This document shows positions 37,207-47,719 of a stretch of DNA of 64,000 bases, piece by piece. The stretch's first letter is position 1, and the number at the start of each line of letters is the position of its first letter. Both the position numbers and the translations under genes were made by a program. This stretch comes from Chitinophaga sp. Ak27 (GTDB lineage: Bacteria; Bacteroidota; Bacteroidia; Chitinophagales; Chitinophagaceae), in contig NZ_JABAOB010000009.1 in NCBI RefSeq assembly GCF_012726295.1, positions 1 through 64,000 on the forward strand, written 5' to 3'. The notes under the pieces were generated by a model. The model worked only from the letters and a program-made list of their open reading frames with translations. It ran no database searches and was not told the origin of the DNA.

Positions 37207-40200
37207 TGTAATGTGCTGTCTGCTATTTTGGGGGACAGCGTTCCACGTGCCGGGATTCGCCGCTGGCGACAACCGCTATTATGTAATTTCATACCTGGGT
37301 ATAGAACAGGGGTTGTCAAATAATGCGGTCCGTTGTGTGTTTCAGGACCATAAAGGGTTTATGTGGTTCGGTACCTATGATGGTCTGAACCGGTATGATG
37401 GCAATGTATTCAAAGTATTCCGGAACAGGTTCAACGACAGCAGTTCCCTTGTAAATAACTGGGTTTTTACGATCAACGAAGATTTACAGTACAAACTATG
37501 GATTGGTACCAGGCAGGGAATTAATATCTATGATAATGTTTCCGGGAAGTTCAGCAGTGTGCAATACCGGGTGGCAGGGACTACCAGATTAGAGCGGGTA
37601 GCTGCTGTGGTACGGGATATAAAGAGAGATGGAAAAGGAAATATGTTGATTGGAACCGAGAACCTGGGCTTGTTGTTTTGCCCTGCGGGCACCTATACCG
37701 CCGTGCAGTTGCCGCTATCTATCGGCAGTCAGCGCCTCACATCCTATGACGCAGGCAGCATTGAGATTGCCGGCAATGGGGACGTGTGGTGCTTTGTACA
37801 GGGCAGAGGGCTGTGCCGGCTGAACAAAAATGCTTCCGTGGTAAACCTGGTAAACGGCACTTTCGCAACAGCAGATTGCATCAGGTCCGACAGGGATCTG
37901 CTATGGATAGGTACGCCCAATGGATTGTTAAAATATTCAGTATCCTCCAATCAATACCAGGAATCGTTTACGGAAGAGAACGGGAAGTTGTCGTATAACA
38001 AAGTATTGGGCTTATACCTGGACAAACACAGAAGGCTTTGGATAGCCACGAATGGCGGCGGTATAAATATTATTCGTACGGAAGACGGAACCCCGGTGGA
38101 GAGTATTCCTGCCGGCAATAGTAACAATACCCTCGCCAGCGCCTCTGTAAGTGCAATTTATGAAGATACCGATGGCCGCAAATGGATTGGGACACTGAGA
38201 GGCGGGGTCAATATTATAGATCCGAAAAAGGATAGATTTCAATCGGTGTTGCACGATCCATTGAACAGCAATAGCCTGGTAAGCAATTTTATTTATGCAT
38301 TTTGTGAAGAGAAGGATGGTACGGTTTGGGTAGGTACAGACGGAGGGGGAATAAGCAGGTGGCAAAGGAAAAACGCACAGTTCACCAATTTTAGCCATCA
38401 GCCTGGTGTACCGGCATCTCTTAGTGATAATTTCGTCACAAATGTACGATGCGACAATGAGCAGCACATCTGGGTGTCTACTTTCTGGGGAGGAATCAAC
38501 CGGTTTGACAGGAAAACAAATACTTTCCGGCATTACAGCCTGGTATATAACAGCAGCCAAAAGGAGAGCAAAACCGTGTACCTGCTGTATGAAGATAGCC
38601 ATAATACCTTATGGGCCGGCACTTTCGGCAGAGGAGCGTTATCTAAAGGCGCACTGTATCAATACGACAGACAGCAGGACACGTTTAAGCTGGCCGACGA
38701 CAAGCTGACGGACCTCTTCACGATGAAAGAAGACAGTTCCGGGCAGCTATGGGCAGGGAACCTTCGCAGCCTGATAAAAATTGACCCGCAGCATCATAAC
38801 GATATATTTTATCCGCTTGGTAACCCGGTGAGAGCCATTCATGAAGACCGCAACGGCCGCTTCTGGGTTGGCACAGAAGGTGGAGGATTGCTGCTGTTTG
38901 ACCGCACACAGGGCAAAATACTGGAGCGCTATACAACGGCAGAAGGGCTATGTAACAATGCGGTGCTCAATATCCTGGAGGATGAAACAGGCGACCTCTG
39001 GATAAGTACTTTTTACGGCATCTCCAGGTTTAATACCCGCAGGAAAATTTTTACGAATTTCTACCAGGGAGATGGGCTTTCCAGTAACCAATTTAACTAT
39101 AATGCCGCGCTGCAGCTGCAATCCGGTGAATTAATGTTTGGCGGTATCAAAGGCCTCAACATCTTCCGGCCATCCAATATCCTGGCGTCTAGAGGAAAAC
39201 TTAAAATGCTGTTCACTGATATTCATATTAATAATATGCCTATCGGACAACGGACAGGGTATATTGAAGAACAGCAGGGCGACGACATTAGAAAAATCAA
39301 AGTGCCCTACCGAGAGGCCGTTTTAACCTTCGATTTTACTGCCCTGGATTATTCTACCGCCGAAAAAATTTCCTACGCTTATTATATGGAGGGATGGGAT
39401 AAAAACTGGAACTATACCGGCAATACAAGAACAGCCACCTACACACACCTCGCTGCAGGGCAGTACACATTCCGGGTAAAAAGCACCAATGCTGAAGGAC
39501 AATGGATAGATAATGAGATCAGCCTGACAATCATAGTGTTGTCTCCCTGGTATGCCTCCTGGTGGGCGTATTTGTTATACCTGTTTATCGTCATAGCCCT
39601 GGCGGCAGTTTACATCACGTACCAGACAAAGCAACGCCGGCTCAGGTATGAAGTTGCACTTGCCAACCTGAATACCGAAAAAGAAAGGGAGCTCAACGAA
39701 AAAAAGATCGCTTTTTTTACCAACGTATCACATGAATTCCGTACGCCGCTTACCCTGATCATCAACCCGGTGAAAGACCTGATGCTGGAACAGGACCCTG
39801 ATGGAAAGCACCGGCGGGAGCTTACCACCATATACCGCAATGCACGCCGCTTGCTGCGTTTGCTGGATCAGTTGCTGCTGTTCAGGCGGGCAGACAGTGA
39901 TATAGATAAGTTGAAGCCAGCTCGTGTCAATTTCACCGAATTATGCCGGGATGTGTTTCAGTCGTTTGAATCGCAGGCACAGTCGGGTGGCCTGATATAT
40001 TCATTTGATAGCAGCCAGGAGGAAGTATGGATTACCGGCGACCGGGAAAAGCTGGAGATAATTCTTTTCAACCTGTTATCGAATGCCTTTAAATATACGC
40101 CTGCCGGCGGCAGTATTGCTATGAAGCTGTATAGCGCCGGCAACCAGGTAGCAGTAACTATAGCAGATACCGGGTGTGGCATACCCGAAGGAACCGGTAA

Positions 40201-41341
40201 CCATATATTTGAAAAGTTTTATAGGTCCGAAGAGAGCGGATCTGCAGAGAAGCCGGGATTTGGCATTGGGCTGTACCTGGTGAAAAAGTTCATGGAGCTG
40301 CACCAGGGGATAGTGAGCTTTGAAAGCAGGGAAGGAGGAGGTACCTTGTTTACCGTTGCTTTACCGTGTGGTACTGATCAATTGAGCGAGGAACCCTCTG
40401 ATAGTGCTCCAGCTGATAAAACCAGCTTCCTGAAAGCTATGACAGCAGAGAAGCTGGAGGACATTTCGCCGGAAGAGCCGGAGGAAGAAGTGATCAGCAC
40501 CATAATTACCTCCAGGCAAACTATGCTGATCGTAGATGACGATGCACAGATACGTCAATACATTTCAGGCATGTTCCGGTCAGCTTTTAATATTGAAGAA
40601 GCCAGTAATGGAAAAGAGGGATTGGAAAAAGCGATGGCTATGTTGCCAGATGTGGTGATCAGTGATATCAGGATGGAAACGATGTCGGGCCTGGAACTAT
40701 GTAAAGAAATCAAACAAAATACACTGTTGAACCATATCCCGGTTATCCTGCTTACCGGCTCCTCAGCAGAAGAAGGGAAGTTGGCAAGTGCTGAAGTAGG
40801 CAGTGACTATTATATTACCAAGCCATTTGAAAAGGAACTGCTGATAGCAACGGTGCATAGCGTGCTGCAAACAAGAGACAATCTGCGTAACTATTTCCTG
40901 AATGAAGTAACGCTCCGTAAGAACGATTTTAAAGTTTCAGGCCAGTATAAAGAGTTCGTAGAAAAATGTATTGCTATTGTAGAAGCAAATCTGGACAATG
41001 ACGAGTTCAATATTAAAGTATTGGCGAGGGAAATTGGGATGAGCTATTCTTCGGTATATAAAAAGATCCGGTTGGTATCCGGGGAGTCACTGAGAGGATT
41101 TGTCCGCTTCATACGCCTGAGAAAAGCTGCTGAACTAATGATCAATACAAGTCTCAATGTCAATGAAATAGGTTTCCAGGTGGGTATTAATGATGTTAAG
41201 TACTTCCGGGAACAGTTTAATAAGGTATTTGGTATGAACCCTTCCGGGTACATCAGGCGTTACCGGAAGGTATTCGAAGATAAATACAAGCTGGAAAAAA
41301 TAGAGACACGGAAAAAGGAGTCAGGCAGGAAGAAAGTCTGA
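37196..41341 (+). CDS. Hybrid two-component system sensor/regulator (HTCS)
   Basis: A 1381-residue one-protein signalling system. The signal peptide (1-22) leads to a periplasmic sensor of repeated reg_prop motifs (VFQDHKGFMWFGTYDGLNRYDG and many similar to about 690), forming two beta-propellers, and a Y_Y_Y domain (YAYYMEGWDKNWNYTG, about 715-780). One membrane helix lies at about 787-808. The kinase has His846 in VSHEFRTPLTLI, a HATPase domain with DTGCGIPEG and GFGIGLYLVKKF, a receiver (VDDDAQIRQ, Asp1157 in ISDIRMETM) and a C-terminal AraC helix-turn-helix (about 1265-1365). HTCS proteins bind a glycan breakdown product in the periplasm and activate their own locus. It lies exactly between the two arms and probably governs both. 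Confidence 0.95.
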   Translation: MRKLVMCCLLFWGTAFHVPGFAAGDNRYYVISYLGIEQGLSNNAVRCVFQDHKGFMWFGTYDGLNRYDGNVFKVFRNRFNDSSSLVNNWVFTINEDLQYKLWIGTRQGINIYDNVSGKFSSVQYRVAGTTRLERVAAVVRDIKRDGKGNMLIGTENLGLLFCPAGTYTAVQLPLSIGSQRLTSYDAGSIEIAGNGDVWCFVQGRGLCRLNKNASVVNLVNGTFATADCIRSDRDLLWIGTPNGLLKYSVSSNQYQESFTEENGKLSYNKVLGLYLDKHRRLWIATNGGGINIIRTEDGTPVESIPAGNSNNTLASASVSAIYEDTDGRKWIGTLRGGVNIIDPKKDRFQSVLHDPLNSNSLVSNFIYAFCEEKDGTVWVGTDGGGISRWQRKNAQFTNFSHQPGVPASLSDNFVTNVRCDNEQHIWVSTFWGGINRFDRKTNTFRHYSLVYNSSQKESKTVYLLYEDSHNTLWAGTFGRGALSKGALYQYDRQQDTFKLADDKLTDLFTMKEDSSGQLWAGNLRSLIKIDPQHHNDIFYPLGNPVRAIHEDRNGRFWVGTEGGGLLLFDRTQGKILERYTTAEGLCNNAVLNILEDETGDLWISTFYGISRFNTRRKIFTNFYQGDGLSSNQFNYNAALQLQSGELMFGGIKGLNIFRPSNILASRGKLKMLFTDIHINNMPIGQRTGYIEEQQGDDIRKIKVPYREAVLTFDFTALDYSTAEKISYAYYMEGWDKNWNYTGNTRTATYTHLAAGQYTFRVKSTNAEGQWIDNEISLTIIVLSPWYASWWAYLLYLFIVIALAAVYITYQTKQRRLRYEVALANLNTEKERELNEKKIAFFTNVSHEFRTPLTLIINPVKDLMLEQDPDGKHRRELTTIYRNARRLLRLLDQLLLFRRADSDIDKLKPARVNFTELCRDVFQSFESQAQSGGLIYSFDSSQEEVWITGDREKLEIILFNLLSNAFKYTPAGGSIAMKLYSAGNQVAVTIADTGCGIPEGTGNHIFEKFYRSEESGSAEKPGFGIGLYLVKKFMELHQGIVSFESREGGGTLFTVALPCGTDQLSEEPSDSAPADKTSFLKAMTAEKLEDISPEEPEEEVISTIITSRQTMLIVDDDAQIRQYISGMFRSAFNIEEASNGKEGLEKAMAMLPDVVISDIRMETMSGLELCKEIKQNTLLNHIPVILLTGSSAEEGKLASAEVGSDYYITKPFEKELLIATVHSVLQTRDNLRNYFLNEVTLRKNDFKVSGQYKEFVEKCIAIVEANLDNDEFNIKVLAREIGMSYSSVYKKIRLVSGESLRGFVRFIRLRKAAELMINTSLNVNEIGFQVGINDVKYFREQFNKVFGMNPSGYIRRYRKVFEDKYKLEKIETRKKESGRKKV

Positions 41342-41645
41342 TCGTCAAATGTGTTAACCTCTTGCCCTCCTCCGTGCAAATCCGCCGGGGGAGGGGTAAT
41401 CCTCCATAAAATTCACACTTCACCCCCCTTTTTATGCGATTACTCCCCCTTATAGTTGGGGGGTGTTGTTGTTTACTTTGCATACTGGCCAGCGGTATTT
41501 ATCAATCAAAAATTTAATGACACGTTATGACAACCATTCTATGTTTTATGAATGATCGACGAGTCGATTATCCTTGATTATTTGTCAGTGAATAAACTGT
41601 ATTGAAGATTTATTATCCACGTTCAACGCCACTAAAAAAACTGGT
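41342..41645 (+). promoter_or_regulatory. Regulatory region of the rightward SusC operon
   Basis: 304 bp without a gene between the sensor and SusC. CCCTCC (around 41365) and GGGAGGG (around 41391) can form a terminator-like stem behind the sensor. A second inverted element, ACTCCCCC-TTATAGTT-GGGGGGT (around 41444-41466), is followed by GTTGTTGTTTACTTTGCA, which resembles the Bacteroidota -33 TTG and -7 TA-rich TTTG promoter parts. The main start of the rightward operon is therefore probably near 41490-41500, with a leader of about 150 nt. Confidence 0.5.
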
Positions 41646-44600
41646 ATGCGTAAAAACAGACTATTACCAACATGCGCCGGATTCCTCGGGACATTGCTAT
41701 TGCTTTCATCTGCCAATCTCCTGTCGGCCCAGGTAAAACCAACCATCACCGTTTCCGGTAAACCAATCAAAACTATTTCCGGCAAGGTTGTAAGCGCCGA
41801 AACAGGGGAACCGCTGATAGGGGCTACTATCATCCTGAAGGGTTCCAACCAGGGAGCAACTGCCGATAAAAACGGCTTTTTTTCCCTGCCTGCTGCTGCT
41901 CCGTATACCACCCTGGTGGTAAGCTATCTGAATTTTGAGAAACAGGAAGTATCCATTACCACGGGCGTCCTGGATATCAGGCTAAAGCCATCCGGGAATA
42001 TGAGCGAGGTGGTAGTGGTGGGTTATGCCAAACAGAAAAAGGCGACGCTCACGGGCGCGGTAGAACAGGTGTCCGGAAAAACCTTTGAAAGCCGGGCTGT
42101 TACCAATGTGGCGTTAGCCTTGCAGGGGCAAACGCCGGGACTGATCGTTACCAGGAGTTCTCCCCGTCCCGGCAACGAAGGTATTGCCCTCCGTATCCGC
42201 GGCGCTTCCTCTGTAAATGGCAGCGACCCCCTGATTGTAGTGGACGGTGTTCCCGTTCTCAATGCCTACTCCTTTCAGAACCTCAACCCGGACGATATCG
42301 AAAGCATATCCGTACTAAAAGACGCATCTGCCGCCATTTACGGTTCCCGTGCAGCCAATGGGGTTATTCTTGTAACCACCAAAAGGGGCCATGGTAAACT
42401 TAAAGTAGACTACAACGGCAATATGCGCTTTGTTACGAATGGCATCACCGGCTATTCTCCCAGCATGCAGGAATATGCTACCATGTGGCTGGAGGCAAAT
42501 AAGGAAGAAACCATGCCTAACTGGTGGGTATGGGGAAGTGAGGAAACCCTGAAGAAAATGCAGCAGGGCATTGAAGGCGCATACCCTTTGTACGGTACCG
42601 ACTTTTACATCTATAACGCCAACAGGATAAAGGAAATGTTTGCACCCCGTTATTCTTATCAGCATAATTTAAGTCTTTCCAACAGCTCGGAGAAATCTTC
42701 CTACCGCCTGTCCTTTGGTTATGCAGATAATAAGGGTAATCTCGCTACCGCTTACGATGGCCAGAAACAGTACAATGCCAGGTTTAACTACGATTACAAC
42801 CTGACAAAATACCTGAAGCTGGAAACTAATATCAGCCTGATCGATGCTAAAACGAGCGAACCAGCCGTAGGATTGGATAATACGCTCTATGCCTACGATA
42901 TGCCTTTCTATCCGGCTAAAAATCCCTATGGCAATTGGTTCGCGACTTTCAATGGGGTGGATGCAGGCGCTAACAGGAATGCAGCAGCCATGACTTCCGC
43001 CGGCGGAAGAAGCAACAAAAATTCCCTGACAGGTCGGGTAGACGTGAAAGCAACTTACCAGATCACTAATGACCTGTCGCTAGAAGGATTAGCCTCCCTC
43101 CAGAACGAAAGGTTTAACCAGGAACGCTACGTACTGCCGGTGCAGTTATATAATTGGTACAATGTACCTACCAGTATCGGTCTTAATACCGGCGGCACCA
43201 ATAATGTTTACTATACCTATGCCTGGCAAGGGATGTATCAGTACTATTCAGGATTGTTGCGCTACAATAAAACGCTCGCATCGAATCATCATCTTGCCGC
43301 CATGGCGGGCATCAATGCCGAAAAAAATAACTCACAATGGGTATCGGCACAGCGTGTAGGCTTTACCGATATGGGCGTGTACGATATCAGCCTCGCATCT
43401 ACCACCACGCAAACGAACGCAGGATCCAAAAGCCTGAATGGCCGCTACTCTTATCTCGGCCGGTTGAATTATGATTACAAGGAGAAATACCTGGTAGAAT
43501 TGGTGGGAAGAAGAGATGGTAATTCCAGGTTCGCCTCCGGATATAAGTTCAAGAACTTTGGAACCCTGCAGTTGGGATGGGTGTTTACCAACGAGGCATT
43601 CATGGAAAACCTCCATTCTGTTGTTAGTTTCGGTAAGGTACGCGCCACCTACGGTACTACCGGAAATGAAGCATCCGGGCTGGGGGCATTCGACTACCTG
43701 TCTACCGTCAATATCGGTACCGCCGTACTGGGATCACCCGCCACACAGCAACAGGGAACAAGCCTGAATAATAATGGCCTGATCAGCTATAACAGGACCT
43801 GGGAAAAAGTAAAGCAGCAGAATATTGGGGTGGACCTGAATCTCTTCTCCAACAAGCTGTCTACCAACTTCGACTATTTCGTTAAAGAAAATATCGGTAT
43901 GCTGGTGGATGTAACCTATCCTTCCGTGTTGGGCGGCGCTGCACCGAAGACGAACAGCGGCAGGTTCAAAACCAAAGGCTGGGAGTTCATACTCGCCTGG
44001 AAAGATTCAAAGAAAGACTTCAGCTACAACGCTTCATTTAATATCAGCAATACCCGTACAGCAGTGAGCGGAGTACAGGGACGCGACAGCTATAACGCCG
44101 GACGTAATGATATCGTGAATGGGTATCCCTACCAGTCGTGGTTCGTTTACAAAACCAACGGATACTTCCGGGATCAGGCAGAGGTAGACGCCTACTATGC
44201 TACCTATGGCGGCAGTACATTGTTGGCCGGTCTGCCACAAAACAACCAGGCGGTGGCGCTACGTCCGGGAGATACTAAAAAAGTAGATGTAGCCGGCACA
44301 AAGAATATTACCAACATCGGGAATGAAAAAAGCTCACTCGTATATGCCGGCGATGGTACTCCCCATTTCACCTTCGGCCTTAACCTGGGCGCATCCTGGA
44401 AAGGCTTCGATTTGTTCACCACTTTCCAGGGACAATGGAAGCAAAACATCATGCGGGATGGGTATATGTCTTATCCTTTTGCAGCCATATGGACCAACCA
44501 GAATCCGTCATTCCTTGGAAAAACCTGGACAACCAGTCATACAGATGCCATATATCCACGCCTGACCACCAACGGAGCCCGCGCCAACTGGAATTATGGC

Positions 44601-44849
44601 TATAATGATTTCATGCTGCAAAACAACCGTTATATCCGCCTGAAATCGTTGATCCTGGGTTACACATTGCCGCAACGATGGACCGAAAAAGCAAGACTCA
44701 ACAGGGTTCGTGTATACTTCTCCGGTAATGACCTCTGGGAATGGACTTCTATCAAAGACGGTTTTGACCCTGAAATGGGAGAATCGTCCATCAACAGTGG
44801 TTATCCATTTGGAAGAACCTGGTCCTTTGGGTTAAACCTGGGATTATAG
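41646..44849 (+). CDS. SusC/RagA-family TonB-dependent transporter
   Basis: A 1067-residue importer with signal peptide (MRKNRLLPTCAGFLGTLLLL, ending NLLSAQ), a CarboxypepD_reg-like domain (about 40-115, ISGKVVSAETGEPLIGATI), the plug (VVVVGYAKQKKATLTGAVEQV, LRIRGASSVNGSDPLIVVDGVP, LKDASAAIYGSRAANGVILVTT) and a barrel ending SFGLNLGL. This is the canonical SusC layout. The SusD partner starts 42 bp downstream. The gene opens the rightward operon behind the hybrid sensor. Imported glycan unknown, but the enzymes encoded downstream (GH28-like, GH97, lyase-like) suggest a pectin-type side chain or another uronan. Confidence 0.94.
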   Translation: MRKNRLLPTCAGFLGTLLLLSSANLLSAQVKPTITVSGKPIKTISGKVVSAETGEPLIGATIILKGSNQGATADKNGFFSLPAAAPYTTLVVSYLNFEKQEVSITTGVLDIRLKPSGNMSEVVVVGYAKQKKATLTGAVEQVSGKTFESRAVTNVALALQGQTPGLIVTRSSPRPGNEGIALRIRGASSVNGSDPLIVVDGVPVLNAYSFQNLNPDDIESISVLKDASAAIYGSRAANGVILVTTKRGHGKLKVDYNGNMRFVTNGITGYSPSMQEYATMWLEANKEETMPNWWVWGSEETLKKMQQGIEGAYPLYGTDFYIYNANRIKEMFAPRYSYQHNLSLSNSSEKSSYRLSFGYADNKGNLATAYDGQKQYNARFNYDYNLTKYLKLETNISLIDAKTSEPAVGLDNTLYAYDMPFYPAKNPYGNWFATFNGVDAGANRNAAAMTSAGGRSNKNSLTGRVDVKATYQITNDLSLEGLASLQNERFNQERYVLPVQLYNWYNVPTSIGLNTGGTNNVYYTYAWQGMYQYYSGLLRYNKTLASNHHLAAMAGINAEKNNSQWVSAQRVGFTDMGVYDISLASTTTQTNAGSKSLNGRYSYLGRLNYDYKEKYLVELVGRRDGNSRFASGYKFKNFGTLQLGWVFTNEAFMENLHSVVSFGKVRATYGTTGNEASGLGAFDYLSTVNIGTAVLGSPATQQQGTSLNNNGLISYNRTWEKVKQQNIGVDLNLFSNKLSTNFDYFVKENIGMLVDVTYPSVLGGAAPKTNSGRFKTKGWEFILAWKDSKKDFSYNASFNISNTRTAVSGVQGRDSYNAGRNDIVNGYPYQSWFVYKTNGYFRDQAEVDAYYATYGGSTLLAGLPQNNQAVALRPGDTKKVDVAGTKNITNIGNEKSSLVYAGDGTPHFTFGLNLGASWKGFDLFTTFQGQWKQNIMRDGYMSYPFAAIWTNQNPSFLGKTWTTSHTDAIYPRLTTNGARANWNYGYNDFMLQNNRYIRLKSLILGYTLPQRWTEKARLNRVRVYFSGNDLWEWTSIKDGFDPEMGESSINSGYPFGRTWSFGLNLGL

Positions 44850-44891
44850 GGCATTTATCATCATAACGGCAACTTGCCAAAAACTGAATTC

Positions 44892-46664
44892 ATGAAAACG
44901 ATACTTAACAATATTATCATAGGAGGCCTCTGCCTTGCCATGGTGGCCTGCCAGAAGAGTTTTATTGACCTGAATCCCAATGCACAGTTTACCGATGCAG
45001 CGTACTTTAAGAAGCCATCTGATTTCAAAGATTTCGCCACGGGGTTATACGGCCAGATGCCCCGCTGGAGCTTCGGCTCTATGGATAACGGGTCTGACAT
45101 CTCCGCCAATTCCAATGGTAATGGCAGCGATATCGGTACCGGCACCATCGCAGTGGGCAGCACAAACTGGAGCTACGATGGCATACGCAGCTGCAACATC
45201 CTGTTATCAAAGGCGGCGGCATACACCGGTACCGGCGACATCAGTCAGTACGTATCAGAAGCCTATTTCTTCCGTGCGTTCGCTTACTTCAACCTCCTTA
45301 AAACCTATGGCGGGGTACCGCTGGTAACAACGGTACTGGGTGTAGAATCGCCCGAGCTGTATAATAAGCGTAGCAGCCGTTACCAGGTAGTGGCCCAGGT
45401 ATTGGCCGATCTCGATCTCGCCATTGCGGGATTGCCGACAGAACAGAATATTGGCGCGGTAGACAAGGGTAGAATCAGCAAATGGGCTGCCATGGCGTTC
45501 AAGGCACAGGTAGAATTGTATGAAGCCACCTGGGAAAGATATGTGGGTCAGTCGACGGATGGCGATGGCAGCAGCAGCGGCGCCGGTACGACGGGATATG
45601 ATCCTGCCAATGGCAGCAAGTACCTGAAAGATGCCGTGAACCTTTGTGAGCAGGTGATGGACAATGGCGGATATGAGCTGTGGAACAAAAACAGCGATAC
45701 CAAAATGGCCAGTTTAAGTTCCTGGTATTTATTTAACCTGGAAGATGAAGGAAGTAATCCCGGTGGCTATAACAAGCAAAGCAACAAGGAATTTATTCTT
45801 TATACAGTGTATGACTATACGCTGAGGCAATCCGGCATCAATATATCATGGACTGTCTCACAGTTGTATCCCAGCAGAAAGTTTGTGGATATGGCAGTGT
45901 GCACGGATGGATTGCCACCCGCCAAATCCCCCCTGTTCCAGGGATATCATACCACCACCTCCGAATTTGAGAACAGGGACTTACGTCTGCTGAACTACCT
46001 GTACGCATCAACGACGGCGCCTTCTACTGTAACGCTCGACTATGGCGGTCTTGGGTTTGGTGGCTATGGCAACAGCAAGTATGGCGTATATGGTTTTGGC
46101 AGCCGCAGGATTGACCGTACAGAATCCGCTAACTGGCCAGTTATCCGCCTGGCAGAGGTATACCTGACCTACGCAGAGGCATTGGTAGAATTGAATGGTA
46201 ATATGTCTGATGCACAGCTGGACGCTTCGATAAATAAGCTCCGCGACCGTGCTGGCGTAGCGCATCTGACCAATGCGCTGGCAGCGGCAAATGGCCTGGT
46301 GATGAAAGAGGAAATCAGGCGAGAACGTACCGTGGAGCTGTATCGCGAAGGCAAACGTTTCGATGACCTGAAGCGCTGGGGCATATTGGAGGCATCATTG
46401 AATCCATCCAGGCTTGGCAGGGTAGTGGGGGATGCATCCTATGAAACGCCATTCAAAGATGCGGCAGGCAATCCTACGGCGGCGTATAAGCCTTCCAGCT
46501 TTGTTTTCGGAGAAGAAACGGCGGCAACACCGGCAGGTATGCTGAAATGTGTAGTGGTGGGTAGCTCCCGGAATAACAGCGTGGCAAAAAAACACTACCT
46601 GTACCCAATCCCCACATCGCAGATGATTTTGAATAAGAACCTGCTGCAAAATCCGGGGTATTAA
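44892..46664 (+). CDS. SusD/RagB-family glycan-binding lipoprotein
   Basis: The start is ATG 44892 (MKTILNNIIIGGLCLAMVAC, cysteine 20 lipidated); the frame is open to a TTG six codons upstream, which would spoil the signal sequence. The 590-residue protein has QKSFIDLNPNAQFTDAAYFKKPSDF, the helical core YVSEAYFFRAFAYFNLLKTYGGVPLVT and a C-terminal block EEIRRERTVELYREGKRFDDLKRWGIL, ending LLQNPGY. It is of a different SusD subgroup from the two leftward ones, which carry RIELAFEE-RFWDIRRWKI instead. Works with the SusC gene 42 bp upstream. Confidence 0.93.
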   Translation: MKTILNNIIIGGLCLAMVACQKSFIDLNPNAQFTDAAYFKKPSDFKDFATGLYGQMPRWSFGSMDNGSDISANSNGNGSDIGTGTIAVGSTNWSYDGIRSCNILLSKAAAYTGTGDISQYVSEAYFFRAFAYFNLLKTYGGVPLVTTVLGVESPELYNKRSSRYQVVAQVLADLDLAIAGLPTEQNIGAVDKGRISKWAAMAFKAQVELYEATWERYVGQSTDGDGSSSGAGTTGYDPANGSKYLKDAVNLCEQVMDNGGYELWNKNSDTKMASLSSWYLFNLEDEGSNPGGYNKQSNKEFILYTVYDYTLRQSGINISWTVSQLYPSRKFVDMAVCTDGLPPAKSPLFQGYHTTTSEFENRDLRLLNYLYASTTAPSTVTLDYGGLGFGGYGNSKYGVYGFGSRRIDRTESANWPVIRLAEVYLTYAEALVELNGNMSDAQLDASINKLRDRAGVAHLTNALAAANGLVMKEEIRRERTVELYREGKRFDDLKRWGILEASLNPSRLGRVVGDASYETPFKDAAGNPTAAYKPSSFVFGEETAATPAGMLKCVVVGSSRNNSVAKKHYLYPIPTSQMILNKNLLQNPGY

Positions 46665-46695
46665 AAGTTTTCATTTCATTATCAACTGACCTTTT

Positions 46696-47712
46696 ATGAC
46701 AACTAGAAATATTTTCAGCAGCCTGCTGCTGCCAGGACTGCTCCTGGTCACAGGCAGCTTCCTTTCTTCCTGTGAGAAAGATGCCCAATTCAGGGAATTC
46801 AATTATCCGGCTCCCATAGTAAAGGACTTTTTACCAAAGCAGGGATATCCATTAGGCGATGTAACCATAACAGGACAGGACTTTGGAGAAGTGGTAGGTG
46901 CGGTAAGGGTATATTTTGGCAATGTACGGGCAGATACGGTGAGAAGTGTTACCAATAATAAAATTGTAGTGCAGGCGCCCGCCAAAGGCATTACCGGCAT
47001 CATCACTGTTGAAATATTTGGCAAGCGGGATTCAATACCACAGGTGTTCACTTTTAAACCTGGCGCCCGTTTGGTATCTATGAGCAGCAATAAAGCCGCG
47101 GTGGGAGACGAGATCACCCTGACTGGGAGCAATTTCGGAACAGATAAGTCCCTGGTACATGTATTCGTGGGCGCCAAGGAAGCTGCGGTGGTGAGCGTTG
47201 CGGCAGACCAGGTAAAATTTCAGGTCCCGGATGCTCCCCCGGGAACGGTAGCCCTGGTGGTTGATGGGCAGCGCCTGCTGGGACAATACCTGTTGGTAAA
47301 TGCTGAAAAGCTTACAGGTACACTGTTTGGGCATTCAGGTTCCTGGTCAAATAACCCGGCAACAGTAATTACCGCCGCAGTAGATGGCAATCTTAATACC
47401 TATGTGGATGCGCCCTCTGCCACCGGTTATGTTGGATACGATATGGGAGAAGGGAAATCAGCTGTCCTGAAATCGATACGTTATGCGCCAAGGAATGGCA
47501 GTGCGGGGAAGATGGTTGGTGGCCAGATACGAGGGGCCAATGATTCGTCATTATCCGACTACGTGGTGCTGTATACGATTGCTACCGCGCCCCCTTCTGG
47601 TACGTACACCGAAGCAACAGTTGCTGTTACTAACAGGTATCGCTATATCTATTATTATTCACCAGCCGGCAACTGTAATATCTCCGAAATAGAGTTCTAC
47701 GGCAGCCGTTAA
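46696..47712 (+). CDS. TIG-domain surface lipoprotein, putative glycan-binding protein
   Basis: A 338-residue lipoprotein (MTTRNIFSSLLLPGLLLVTGSFLSSC). Two tandem IPT/TIG Ig-like domains (about 40-120, ITGQDFGEVVGAVRVYFG; about 125-205, LTGSNFGTDKSLVHVFVG) support a C-terminal beta-sandwich (about 210-338) with TAAVDGNLNTYVDAP, GYVGYDMGEGKSAVLKSIRYAPR and YYYSPAGNCNISEIEFYG, which looks like an F5/8 type C (CBM32-like) domain. This is the typical make-up of surface glycan-binding proteins encoded right after SusD. It lies 31 bp after the SusD gene, in the same operon. Confidence 0.85.
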   Translation: MTTRNIFSSLLLPGLLLVTGSFLSSCEKDAQFREFNYPAPIVKDFLPKQGYPLGDVTITGQDFGEVVGAVRVYFGNVRADTVRSVTNNKIVVQAPAKGITGIITVEIFGKRDSIPQVFTFKPGARLVSMSSNKAAVGDEITLTGSNFGTDKSLVHVFVGAKEAAVVSVAADQVKFQVPDAPPGTVALVVDGQRLLGQYLLVNAEKLTGTLFGHSGSWSNNPATVITAAVDGNLNTYVDAPSATGYVGYDMGEGKSAVLKSIRYAPRNGSAGKMVGGQIRGANDSSLSDYVVLYTIATAPPSGTYTEATVAVTNRYRYIYYYSPAGNCNISEIEFYGSR

Positions 47713-47719
47713 TTCAGCT

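Noticed and set aside
38012-38602. 196-codon minus-strand ORF inside the hybrid sensor gene
   Set aside because: Shadow of the reg_prop repeat coding frame; composition is not protein-like.
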